NCBI GenBank assembly: GCA_023382535.1
Contig: JAHDWA010000027.1
Span: forward strand, 55,368 to 119,367
Reading direction: 5' to 3'
Source: Anaerolineae bacterium
Lineage (GTDB): Bacteria; Chloroflexota; Anaerolineae; 4572-78; J111
Length of the DNA stretch: 64,000 nt
Part shown: in pieces, positions 50,532 through 58,620 of the stretch
Position numbering within the stretch: the first letter of the stretch is position 1
Layout of the letters: each line of letters starts with the position of its first letter
Translations under genes and position numbers: made by a program
Notes under the pieces: generated by a model
Seen by the model: the letters and a program-made list of their open reading frames with translations, nothing else
Told to the model about the DNA's origin: nothing
Database searches by the model: none

Positions 50532-52271
50532 ATGCTTAAATCAATCCTGACCGCTTCTCAAGAAGAATTGCTCAAAGAAGAGCGCCAATGGCTGGCCGAT
50601 TTGCAGGTCATTCTGGCTCGCCTGGGCGCATCCAATGAAGACCAGACCACCCTCAGCCGCTCCATCCAGCAATTGGATGAGTTGTTCCTGCTGGTGATTG
50701 TCGGCGAGTTTAACGCAGGTAAAAGCGCCTTTATCAACGCCTTACTGGGGCAGCATGTCCTGAAAGAGGGGGTCACGCCGACGACTTCTCAAATCAACGT
50801 GCTGAAACATGGCGAGGTTAGCCAGCGGCGAGTCCAGGAAGCGCATCTGCACATCTTGATCGAGCCGGTAGAGATCCTGCGCCAGATCAATATTGTGGAC
50901 ACGCCCGGCACCAACGCCATCATTCAGGAGCACCAGGCCATTACCGAGGAGTTTGTGCCCCGCGCCGACCTGGTATTGTTCATCACCTCCGCCGACCGGC
51001 CTTTTACCGAGAGTGAACGTAATTTTATGAGCCAGATCAAGGCCTGGGGCAAAAAAGTGGTCATCGTCATCAACAAAATTGACATCCTGGAAACGGAAGA
51101 AGAATTAGATCAGGTACTCAATTTTGTGCGGGAGAACGGAGCGATTTTGTTGGGTGTCGGCGCCGTCCCCGAAGTTTTTCCGGTCAGCGCCAGGCGGGCG
51201 CTGCGAGCAAAGCAGGGCGACCCGGCGCAGTGGACCGCCAGCCGGTTTGAACCGCTGGAGCGCTACATTCACGATACCCTCGACGAAACCAGCCGGCTGC
51301 GGCTGAAATTTTTGAACCCCCTCGGCGTGGGCGACCGGCTGATTAACCAATATGTAGACATCACCCGCAATCGTCTGGACCTGCTGGCCGGCGACGTGGA
51401 GACCCTGGCTAATCTGGAGCGGCAGCTCGAGCTGTACCGCCAGGATATGCAGCGCGATTTCCAGTTTCGCATCGCCGACATCGAAAATATTTTGTACGAA
51501 ATGGAGAAGCGCGGCAACGCCTACTTTGACGAAACCTTGCGCCTGGCCCGCATCTTTGATTTGCTCAACAAAGAGCGCATCCAGCGCGGCTTTGAGGAAC
51601 AGGTTGTGGCCGACGCCCCCCAGGCCATTGAGCGAAAAGTCATGGAACTGATTGACTGGCTGGTTAACTCCGATTTGCACCAATGGCAGGGCGTGATGAA
51701 TTATCTCGACCAGCGCAAACGCGAGTACGAGGACCGGCTGATTGGCGAAGTGGGCGGCACCTTTCGTTATGACCGGGAGCATTTAATTGACTCGGTCGGC
51801 AAGTCGGCCCAGCGGGTTGTGGAAACCTACAATAAATCCCTTGAAGCCGAAAAAATCGCCGAAGGCGCCCAGTTGGCCGTAGCCGGCACAGCCCTGGCCG
51901 AAATTGGAGCGGTTGGCCTGGGCGCGCTGATCATCTCTCTCGCCACCACTGCCGCCGCCGATGTGACCGGCATTCTGGCCGCCAGCGTAGTAGCCGCTCT
52001 GGGGCTGTTTGTCATCCCGGCGCGGCGGCAAACGGCTAAAAAAGACATGTCGGCCCGAATCGCCGCTTTGCGCCAGCAGCTCATCAGCGCCATAACCGGC
52101 CAGTTTGAGAAAGAACTCAGCCGTAGTTTACAGCGCATCAACGATGCGGTCGCGCCTTACACCCGCTTTGTCCGGGCCGAGCAGGCCAAAAGCCAGCAAA
52201 CCCAGGCCGAACTGGCTGAAGCCCAACAGACCCAGGGGCGCCTGCGCGCTGAAATTGAAGCCATGCTCTAA
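50532..52271 (+). CDS. Bacterial dynamin-like GTPase
   Basis: A protein of 579 residues. G1 is GEFNAGKSAFINALLG, the G2 region VTPTTSQINVLK contains the switch threonine, G3 is VDTPGTNAI, and G4 is INKID. A long helical stalk follows (LARLFDLLNK-type coils), then a hydrophobic paddle near the C-terminus (ALAEIGAVGLGALIISLATTAA ... ASVVAALGLFVIPARR) and a terminal coiled coil rich in Gln/Ala. It probably binds membranes and remodels them or protects against envelope stress. It stands as a single gene, not as the usual pair. Confidence 0.88.
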   Translation: MLKSILTASQEELLKEERQWLADLQVILARLGASNEDQTTLSRSIQQLDELFLLVIVGEFNAGKSAFINALLGQHVLKEGVTPTTSQINVLKHGEVSQRRVQEAHLHILIEPVEILRQINIVDTPGTNAIIQEHQAITEEFVPRADLVLFITSADRPFTESERNFMSQIKAWGKKVVIVINKIDILETEEELDQVLNFVRENGAILLGVGAVPEVFPVSARRALRAKQGDPAQWTASRFEPLERYIHDTLDETSRLRLKFLNPLGVGDRLINQYVDITRNRLDLLAGDVETLANLERQLELYRQDMQRDFQFRIADIENILYEMEKRGNAYFDETLRLARIFDLLNKERIQRGFEEQVVADAPQAIERKVMELIDWLVNSDLHQWQGVMNYLDQRKREYEDRLIGEVGGTFRYDREHLIDSVGKSAQRVVETYNKSLEAEKIAEGAQLAVAGTALAEIGAVGLGALIISLATTAAADVTGILAASVVAALGLFVIPARRQTAKKDMSARIAALRQQLISAITGQFEKELSRSLQRINDAVAPYTRFVRAEQAKSQQTQAELAEAQQTQGRLRAEIEAML

Positions 52272-52284
52272 TCTATCATTAGTG

Positions 52285-52358
52285 ATTGACAATTGACAAT
52301 TAATTATTGACTGTTGATAATGGTCAACGGTCAACAGACTCAATTGTCAGTTGACAAT
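52285..52358. repeat. TTGACAAT-type quasi-palindrome
   Basis: Two 16-nt arms (ATTGACAATTGACAAT and ATTGTCAGTTGACAAT) are inverted copies with two mismatches, and an inner pair built from GTTGAT/GTCAAC lies between. The arms are made of TTGACAA sub-repeats. The element ends 5 nt before the ATG of the following SDR gene, where a ribosome-binding site would normally lie. Confidence 0.75.
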
Positions 52359-52363
52359 GCAAA

Positions 52364-53233
52364 ATGCAGAAAAAAACTCTTCTTATTACCGGCGGCAGCG
52401 GCTACCTGGGACGGTGCCTGACGGCCAGGGCTGTCGAAGCATTCGAGGTATTCACCACTTACAGTACGCATCCAGGTCAAATCAAAGCCGGACATCCTCT
52501 GCCGCTTGACCTGACCGATCATGAGGCAGTCCTGCACCTCATTGCCGATTTGGCTCCCCAGGCCATTATCCACACCGCGGCGCTCAACCCGGGTAGGGGC
52601 GGTGATGAAGCCATGCGGCGGGTCAACGTAGATGGCTCGCGCTCCGTGGCCGAAGCGGCAGCAGCGGCGGGCGCTCGCCTGGTCCACGTTTCAACCGATG
52701 TTGTCCACGATGGCCGCCGCGCCCCCTATGCCGACGAGGCTCACCCCACTCCCCTCAACGAATATGGCCGCTCCAAAGCCGCTGCCGAGGCGGTTGTAGC
52801 CAAAATTACGCCGCAGGCAGCCATCGTTCGCACCTCGTTAATTTATGGCTTAAGCGAAATGGATCGCGGCACGGAGGGTTTCGTCAAAAAATTGGAAGCC
52901 GGGCAGCCTTTGGTCTTGTTCAGCGACGTGATCCGGCAGCCGGTTTGGGTTGATTCCCTGGCCGAGGCCCTGCTGAAATTGGTTACGATAGATTTTGGCG
53001 GATTACTGAACATAGCCGGCCGTCAAGCCCTGACGCGGGAGGAATTTGGCCGGCGCATGCTGGCCTGGTGGCGGGTTGATCCTCGCGGCTTACTGCAATC
53101 GGGGCGGGCTGCGGATGTTTCTGAGACTATTCCTCTCGATTTACGGCTAAACATCAGCAAAGCAGAACAGCTCCTGCAAATGTCTCTCCCCGGCGTAGAC
53201 GAGGTAGTGGCGCGGGCAAGCGTCCACAGTTAA
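52364..53233 (+). CDS. SDR, dTDP-4-dehydrorhamnose reductase-like
   Basis: A protein of 289 residues. LITGGSGYLGRCLTARAVEA is the NAD(P)-binding motif, VHVSTDVVHDGRRAPYAD and YGRSKAAAEAVV supply the Ser and Tyr-x-x-x-Lys pair. This is the RmlD-like substrate-binding SDR type, but no other rhamnose gene is near, so the substrate may differ. There is no ribosome-binding site; a palindromic repeat abuts the start. It is directly followed (5 nt) by the helicase gene. Confidence 0.85.
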   Translation: MQKKTLLITGGSGYLGRCLTARAVEAFEVFTTYSTHPGQIKAGHPLPLDLTDHEAVLHLIADLAPQAIIHTAALNPGRGGDEAMRRVNVDGSRSVAEAAAAAGARLVHVSTDVVHDGRRAPYADEAHPTPLNEYGRSKAAAEAVVAKITPQAAIVRTSLIYGLSEMDRGTEGFVKKLEAGQPLVLFSDVIRQPVWVDSLAEALLKLVTIDFGGLLNIAGRQALTREEFGRRMLAWWRVDPRGLLQSGRAADVSETIPLDLRLNISKAEQLLQMSLPGVDEVVARASVHS

Positions 53234-53238
53234 GACCG

Positions 53239-54687
53239 ATGAGTACGGATAGACAGGACATTTCCTCTGGTTCTCCAGCCCTCCAGCCTACCCCTCCCTA
53301 CGCCTACTTCCTGGGCGGCACTCTCGTTCTGGAAGGCGTGGAGCGGACGGTTAGACCTCCCGCGCCCTTTCAATGGCTCAACGCCAGGTGGCGCTGTCCG
53401 GCGGTGCATTATCGGACCATCCGCCCCTGGCTCAGGGAGCAAGGCATTCGGAATGCTGTTCCCCGCTGGCGCGATCTAACACTGACTCTCCATGACGACC
53501 GTGAGCCGCACCCCTACCAGGCTGAGGCGCTCCAAGCCTGGCTCGAGGGCAACCGCTGGGGCAGCATCGTCCTGCCTACCGGCGCAGGTAAAACCTTGCT
53601 GGCGCTTCGGGCTATCGCTGCCACGCCGGTCAGCACGCTGGTGGTGGTCCCCACGCTTGATCTGCTGCACCAGTGGTATGCCGTTCTTGAAAACGCTTTT
53701 GGCATTACCATCGGCGTCTGGTATGGGCAGGAGAAAAAGCTAGAGCCGATCACGGTGACGACCTACCCCAGCGCCTACGCTCGCGCCGAAGCCCTGGGCG
53801 ACCAGTTCAAGTTCATTATTTTTGATGAAATCCATCACCTGCCTGCCCCGTCCTGGCACGAAATTGCCCTGATGTGCGCCGCGCCCTACCGCCTGGGGCT
53901 GACCGCCACGTATCCTGAAAGGCGGAAGGATGAGGGCGGAAGGATGAAAGGAGAGGACGAAGTTTCATCCTTCAGCCTTCAGCCTTCAGCCTTACTAGAG
54001 GAGCTGGTCGGCCCGGTTCTTTACGAAAAACAAATCGACGACCTGGCCGGCGAGCAACTGGCCGAATACCGCACGCTCCGGCTGCGGGTAGACCTGACTC
54101 CGGCCGAGCGCAGCGCTTATGATGTCGCCTTGGGGGCCTACACCGGCTATGTCCGCGAGGCCCGGCTGAGGGAGAGCCACGGCCACGGCTGGTGGTTTGA
54201 ATTAACCCGGCGCAGCGCCCACGATCACCAGGCCCGCCGGGCCAAAGTCGCCGAGTTAAAGCTGAAAGAGATCGTCCACCAGGCCCAGGGGAAATTAATG
54301 GCGCTCGATCAACTGCTGCGCGAACACCGCGACCAGCAGATGCTCATTTTTACCGCCCACAATCGCTTTGCTTACCAGATTGCCCGGCGGCATCTCATCC
54401 CAGCGATTACCCACCAGACCACCGCCGCGGAGCGAAAAGCAATTCTGGATGGCTTTCGCGCCGGAACTTACCGGGCGATTGTAACCTCGAAAGTTTTGAA
54501 TGAAGGTGTGGATGTGCCGGAGGCTAAAATTGCCGTGGTGCTGGGCGGCAGCGCCAGCGCGCGCGAGTACGTGCAGCGGCTGGGCCGGGTGCTGCGCAAA
54601 CAGGGTAACACGCAAGCGATCCTTTATGAAGTCATTGCCCGTAAAACCGTTGACGAGGGTATCGCCCAGCGGCGCAAGCCAAAATGA
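53239..54687 (+). CDS. XPB/SSL2-type DEAD helicase with repeat insertion
   Basis: A protein of 482 residues. The N-terminal region is followed by motif I VLPTGAGKTLLALRAIAATP, motif II FDEIHHLPAPSW, motif III TATYPE, and in the second RecA domain TFTAHNRFAYQIARRHLIPA, ILDGFRAGTYRAIVTSKVLN (IV/V) and VQRLGRVLRKQGN (VI). These fit XPB-like repair or transcription helicases. Just after motif III, codons 228-252 (approximately) are a 75-nt stem-loop repeat translated in frame, giving RRKDEGGRMKGEDEVSSFSL; only then does ELVGPVLYE resume. A DUF790 partner is not adjacent. Activity with the insert is uncertain. Confidence 0.88.
   Translation: MSTDRQDISSGSPALQPTPPYAYFLGGTLVLEGVERTVRPPAPFQWLNARWRCPAVHYRTIRPWLREQGIRNAVPRWRDLTLTLHDDREPHPYQAEALQAWLEGNRWGSIVLPTGAGKTLLALRAIAATPVSTLVVVPTLDLLHQWYAVLENAFGITIGVWYGQEKKLEPITVTTYPSAYARAEALGDQFKFIIFDEIHHLPAPSWHEIALMCAAPYRLGLTATYPERRKDEGGRMKGEDEVSSFSLQPSALLEELVGPVLYEKQIDDLAGEQLAEYRTLRLRVDLTPAERSAYDVALGAYTGYVREARLRESHGHGWWFELTRRSAHDHQARRAKVAELKLKEIVHQAQGKLMALDQLLREHRDQQMLIFTAHNRFAYQIARRHLIPAITHQTTAAERKAILDGFRAGTYRAIVTSKVLNEGVDVPEAKIAVVLGGSASAREYVQRLGRVLRKQGNTQAILYEVIARKTVDEGIAQRRKPK
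53919..53993 (+). repeat. 75-nt stem-loop repeat inserted inside the helicase gene
   Basis: Two 31-nt arms (53919-53949 and 53963-53993) pair with five mismatches around a 13-nt loop. Each arm is built of GAAGGCT/GAAGGAT sub-repeats (right arm: TTCAGCC three times). The length is 25 codons with no stop, so the reading frame is preserved. Confidence 0.88.
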
Positions 54688-54715
54688 TCTGATTATAACC
54701 GATTGAGGAAGATCA

Positions 54716-55858
54716 ATGACTGAACAAAGCTCTTTTTATCCATCCGGCGAGCGCTTTACCGTGCTTTACCGCCTGACCGGGAATGAGGCCGAGGCCAGGG
54801 CCAAGGCCGAACATATTTGCATTGAACAGACCGTGGAATTTCCGGCGGAGTTGATCCGCGATGAGATGATCCGCGAGCATGTCTTTGGCCGGATCGAATC
54901 ATTGCAGCCGGCAGAGCCAGATCATTACGAGGCCCATATCAGCTTTGCCATCGAAACTTCAGGCTTTGAACTGACCCAGCTCGTCAACGTCATTTTTGGC
55001 AATATCAGTCTCAAACCGGGCATCCGAGTAGAGCAAGTTTTTCTGCCCGATAGCCTGCTGCAAACCTTTCGCGGGCCGCGCTTTGGCCGGGAGGGTTGGC
55101 GCGCCCGGCTGAACATCGCTGATCGCCCCCTTCTCAGCACCGCCCTCAAACCGATGGGACTATCCGCCGAGGCCCTGGCCGAGCAAGCTTACCAGATAGC
55201 CCTGGGTGGCATTGACCTGATTAAAGACGATCACGGCCTGGCCAATCAACCCTTCGCTCCCTACCGCGAAAGGGTTGAGCGATGTGTGGCGGCGATTGAG
55301 CGGGCCAACCGGGAAACGGGCTATCGCTGTGTTTACATGCCTAACATCAGCGCGGCTCCCCCCGGTCTGTTTGAACGGGCTTTTTTTGCTAAACAGGCCG
55401 GCGCCGGAGCCGTCATGGTCGCGCCTGGCCTGGTCGGCCTGGGGGCAATGCGCCAGCTTGCCGACGATGACAATTTGGCCCTGCCTATCCTCAGCCATCC
55501 CACCGTGCAGGGCATCTTTGTCACCAGCCCCGACCAGGGGATTGCCCACGGCGTTCTTTTTGGCTTGTTGGTCCGCCTGGCCGGCGGCGACGGCACGATC
55601 TTCCCCAACTATGGCGGTCGTTTCGCCTTCAGCCGCGCGGAGTGCGCCGAAATTGCCCAGGCCACCGCCGCGCCCCTGGCTCACATCCAGCCAATCTTCC
55701 CCGCACCGGGCGGCGGCATGACCCTGGCTCGTATTTCTGATATTCTGGATTTGTACGGCCGCGAGGTTATTTTCTTGATCGGGGGAGGGCTGCACCAGCG
55801 CGGCCCCGATTTGGTCGAGAACTGCCGCTATTTTCGTGGTCTGGTTGAGACGATGTAA
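54716..55858 (+). CDS. RuBisCO-like protein (form IV)
   Basis: A protein of 380 residues with the RuBisCO large-chain fold: an N-terminal alpha/beta domain (about 1-135), then a TIM barrel. In the barrel Lys145 (ALKPMGLS) and Lys170, Asp171 and Asp172 (GGIDLIKDDHGLANQPF) match K175, K201, D202 and D203 of plant RuBisCO, but the metal ligand E204 is replaced by His173. The catalytic loop-6 lysine is missing, so it is not carbon-fixing. Enolase or isomerase of a phosphorylated sulfur or sugar compound is likely. GAGGAAG precedes the ATG. Same strand as the helicase, 28 nt apart; a hairpin repeat follows. Confidence 0.9.
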   Translation: MTEQSSFYPSGERFTVLYRLTGNEAEARAKAEHICIEQTVEFPAELIRDEMIREHVFGRIESLQPAEPDHYEAHISFAIETSGFELTQLVNVIFGNISLKPGIRVEQVFLPDSLLQTFRGPRFGREGWRARLNIADRPLLSTALKPMGLSAEALAEQAYQIALGGIDLIKDDHGLANQPFAPYRERVERCVAAIERANRETGYRCVYMPNISAAPPGLFERAFFAKQAGAGAVMVAPGLVGLGAMRQLADDDNLALPILSHPTVQGIFVTSPDQGIAHGVLFGLLVRLAGGDGTIFPNYGGRFAFSRAECAEIAQATAAPLAHIQPIFPAPGGGMTLARISDILDLYGREVIFLIGGGLHQRGPDLVENCRYFRGLVETM

Positions 55859-55902
55859 GATACTTCTAATCGGGACAAGCCAGAGCCAAGAAGGAACGCA
55901 GA

Positions 55903-55990
55903 GTTACGCAGAGACTCCACCGAGACACGCAGAGAAGTTCAAAAATTCCTCTGTGAAACTCGGTGACTTCTCCGCGTCCCTCTGTGTAAC
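55903..55990. repeat. GCAGAG/CTCTGTG quasi-palindrome
   Basis: GTTACGCAGAGACTC...CACCGAGACACGCAGAG on the left is an inverted, imperfect copy of CTCTGTGAAACTCGGTG...CTCTGTGTAAC on the right. The arms contain several CGCAGAG/ACAGAG units. Located between the convergent RuBisCO-like and cupin genes. It resembles a repeat family known from several bacterial phyla; that is recalled, not searched. Confidence 0.8.
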
Positions 55991-56007
55991 AACTTTTTGA
56001 GTCTAAC

Positions 56008-56421
56008 TCAACGGGTCGTGGCGGTCTGCACTAACTCATGAGCCACAGCCCGCAGATGCCGGCCCAGAACCGCGCACAGAAAGCCCAGGGTGTCATCCTC
56101 AGCCGCCCGGAACTGGTGAATCTCATCGGTGGGGATAAAAATCGCATCGCCAAATTTGATCGGATGCCACTCGTCACCCAGGAGCACCTGGCCCTGCCCC
56201 CGCAGAATCAAAACGGCGTGTTCGTGGACGTGCTGCTCAAGGTTACTGCTGGCGCCCGGCGCTAACTCAAAGTAACGCAGCTCTAAATTATGAGAACCGT
56301 CCTGCCGGCTGATGAAGCGGCGGGTGGTCACCCCTGGTAGTTTGTGGGTATAATCTTCAACGGCAACGCCCTCCCAATCCCAACTACCGTTTTGTCCCGC
56401 AAAATGATGAATAATGCCCAT
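56008..56421 (-). CDS. Cupin-domain protein
   Basis: A protein of 137 residues, single cupin barrel (about 30-130). The metal-binding motif 1 is ELAPGASSNLEQHVHEHAVL with His-x-His-x5-type spacing and motif 2 is IPTDEIHQFRAAEDD. The N-terminal MGIIHHFAGQNGSWDWEGVA is not informative. It is probably a small metal-dependent isomerase, dioxygenase or sugar binder; the substrate is unknown. It converges with the RuBisCO-like gene. Confidence 0.85.
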   Translation of the reverse strand: MGIIHHFAGQNGSWDWEGVAVEDYTHKLPGVTTRRFISRQDGSHNLELRYFELAPGASSNLEQHVHEHAVLILRGQGQVLLGDEWHPIKFGDAIFIPTDEIHQFRAAEDDTLGFLCAVLGRHLRAVAHELVQTATTR

Positions 56422-56460
56422 TCGTGCTGTCCTTCTTGAATTGTAAAAATTTATTTCCCT

Positions 56461-57642
56461 TCAACTATGCTTTATTTCCACATAGCGGTCAGCTTTTTTG
56501 TCTTCAATCGCTCGCTCGTAAACGTCGAGCACTTTCCTGGTTTGAGCTTTAATATCAAACCAGGTCACTTTTTTTGCTGCGGCCGCTTTGAATTGCTGGC
56601 GTAAGGTCGCGTCGTCAACCACCCGTTGAATGGCCTGGGCCAGGGCGGCGCTGTCATTCTCCGTCAGCAGTCCCTCCTGGCCGTGCGTAACGGCATCACT
56701 GGTGCCGGTCCCATCTACCGCGACAATAGGCAAACCGGCGGCCATAGCCTCCATCGTAACCAGTCCCTGGGTTTCGGTCACTGAGGCAAAGCAGAAAACG
56801 TCGGCGGCTCTCAAGTAGCTGGGAATATCGGCAAACTCAACCCGGCCGGTAAATTCAACCCGAGACGTAATTCCCAGATTTCCGGCCAACTCCTCCAGCG
56901 CTTTCCGTTCTGGCCCGTCGCCAATAAGCACCAGCCGTATGTGGTTCCTTTCCCGCATGACCTCAGCCGCAGCAATCAGTAATGTTTCAAAGTTTTTCTC
57001 TTTGGCCAGCCGGCCCACCGAAATCAAAATCAGGTCATTGCCCCACTCGTGCTGATGGCGTACAACTTCGCCATCTGCCTGGCGGAAGGGTTCAACGTCA
57101 ATACCAGTGGGAATGGCGGTGATGTAATGACCCACAACCCCGCTCTCTTCCAAAATCTGTTTCATGCTCTCGCTGGGGGTGATAATATGCTGGCACTGTT
57201 CCATGTAGCTTAGCACCCAGTCAAGGATTACGCGCTTGGTCAGTTCCTGGCTAAACGGAACATAGTGACTGTACTCCTCATAGCGCGTATGGAAGGTAAA
57301 AATATGGGGTAAGTGAAGCTCTTTAGCTTTGTTAGCTGCTACCTGACCCAACAAAAAGGGGTGGTGGCTGTGAATGACATCCAGCTTGAGAATGGGCAGA
57401 ACTTCAGAAATAAAAGGCGAGACCGGAATGGGCAGGGCATAGTCATTAATAGGGACTTCTATGGCCGGGTAGCGAAAGATAAACGGCTCTGCATCTTCAT
57501 AAGCGCTGGTATACTGGGCAAAAACAAAAACATTGTGGCCCATTTCGGTCAACTGCCGGCGAAAAGTACTCACCGAGCGAACTACCCCGCTCATCGTGGG
57601 ATAATAGGTATTGGTAAAAAAGGCAATATGCAGACGTTTCAC
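56461..57642 (-). CDS. Glycosyltransferase family 4
   Basis: A protein of 393 residues, GT-B fold. The N-terminal TNTYYPTMSGVVRSVSTFRR is the usual glycine-containing acceptor loop of GT4 enzymes, HSHHPFLLGQVAANKAKEL follows, and the nucleotide-sugar domain has SVGRLAKEKNFETLLIAAAE, EFTGRVEFADIPSYLRAADV and EAMAAGLPIVAVDGTGTSD. It probably adds a mannose or glucose to a lipid such as diacylglycerol. Starts with GTG 57642 overlapping the MBL gene stop by 4 nt, with GGAAAGGGGAGAGG upstream, so it is the second gene of a pair with the hydrolase. Confidence 0.92.
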   Translation of the reverse strand: MKRLHIAFFTNTYYPTMSGVVRSVSTFRRQLTEMGHNVFVFAQYTSAYEDAEPFIFRYPAIEVPINDYALPIPVSPFISEVLPILKLDVIHSHHPFLLGQVAANKAKELHLPHIFTFHTRYEEYSHYVPFSQELTKRVILDWVLSYMEQCQHIITPSESMKQILEESGVVGHYITAIPTGIDVEPFRQADGEVVRHQHEWGNDLILISVGRLAKEKNFETLLIAAAEVMRERNHIRLVLIGDGPERKALEELAGNLGITSRVEFTGRVEFADIPSYLRAADVFCFASVTETQGLVTMEAMAAGLPIVAVDGTGTSDAVTHGQEGLLTENDSAALAQAIQRVVDDATLRQQFKAAAAKKVTWFDIKAQTRKVLDVYERAIEDKKADRYVEIKHS

Positions 57643-58430
57643 AACCCTCTCCCCTTTCCATCAAGAACTGCTTCCAGTGAGACTGCCTGCCCCGGCGCGA
57701 CGATATGGGTCTTGACTTCCGGGGCAAGGGTGGCCGCATGGTGCGTAAAAACGTGGGGTGGATCGGTTAAAAAGCGTCCCGAATTTAACCGGCCCAGGCC
57801 CCACGGATGGAGACTACCCCAATGGATCGGAATCGCCAGACGAGGCCGCAGCAGGGACAGTGCTTTGGCCGCCTGAAGCGGGTCCATGTGGCCGGGGCCT
57901 AAGGTTGGTCCCCAGCCCCAGACCGGCAGCAGGGCCACGTCGAGGTTCTGGGACAGCTCTGCCATTTCGGGAAAAAGGTCGGTATCGCCGGGAAAATAAA
58001 TCTCATAGGAACCGGCAATGAGAAACCCCAGGGCCTGCGTTCTCAACCCAAAAGGATGGCGGGAGTCGCTGTGGTCGGCATAGGTGGCCCTGACCGCCAG
58101 TTCGCCGACCGTCGTTACCTCGCCGACCCGGATCTCTTCCACCCAGCGAAACCCGTGCCGGTGAAACAACCTGGCTGCCCCGCCCGGCACAATCAGCCGC
58201 CGGTCGTGCCCCAACAAGCGCAGCGAGGGAAAATCCAAATGGTCGTAGTGCAAGTGCGAGATGAGCACGGCGTCAACATCTTGAAACACCGCCGGATCAA
58301 CCGGCAGGCCGCGCCGCCGTAGAAAAGTAATCTGATCCCGCAGGATCGGATCGGTCAAAATACACTGCCCGTCCAGCTCAATCAGGACGGTTGCATGACC
58401 GACATAGGTTATATGAGCGGCGTTAGCCAT
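57639..58430 (-). CDS. MBL-fold metal-dependent hydrolase (UlaG/NAPE-PLD-like)
   Basis: A protein of 263 residues. ITYVGHATVLIELDGQCILT starts the fold. Zinc ligands include SHLHYDHLDFPS (the H-x-H-x-D-H motif), SPGDTDLF-type ISFPGDTD (seen as IYFPGDTDLFPE) and IPIHWGSLHP. It resembles the UlaG/N-acyl-phosphatidylethanolamine phospholipase D branch, which hydrolyses phosphate esters of sugars or lipids. ATG 58430 has AGGAA at 6 nt. With the coupled GT4 gene, a lipid- or sugar-related task is plausible. Confidence 0.87.
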   Translation of the reverse strand: MANAAHITYVGHATVLIELDGQCILTDPILRDQITFLRRRGLPVDPAVFQDVDAVLISHLHYDHLDFPSLRLLGHDRRLIVPGGAARLFHRHGFRWVEEIRVGEVTTVGELAVRATYADHSDSRHPFGLRTQALGFLIAGSYEIYFPGDTDLFPEMAELSQNLDVALLPVWGWGPTLGPGHMDPLQAAKALSLLRPRLAIPIHWGSLHPWGLGRLNSGRFLTDPPHVFTHHAATLAPEVKTHIVAPGQAVSLEAVLDGKGRGL

Positions 58431-58620
58431 AAAGTTTCCTGAAAGCATCTCGGCCAGAGGTAATCGGCTGTATCTCTTCATCATAGCCGAGATTGTTTAA
58501 TTCGCCAATCAACCTACCACTTTTGATGTAAGGTGAAGCCTGAAAGATACACTTTAAGAGGGGTGTCAGCCAAAACAATCAATGCTAGAATGAAGCCATT
58601 AAAAACAAGGAGGGGCTACT

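Noticed and set aside
54716..55858. RuBisCO large subunit for carbon fixation
   Set aside because: The metal ligand E204 is His and the loop-6 lysine is missing, and no small subunit or phosphoribulokinase gene is present.
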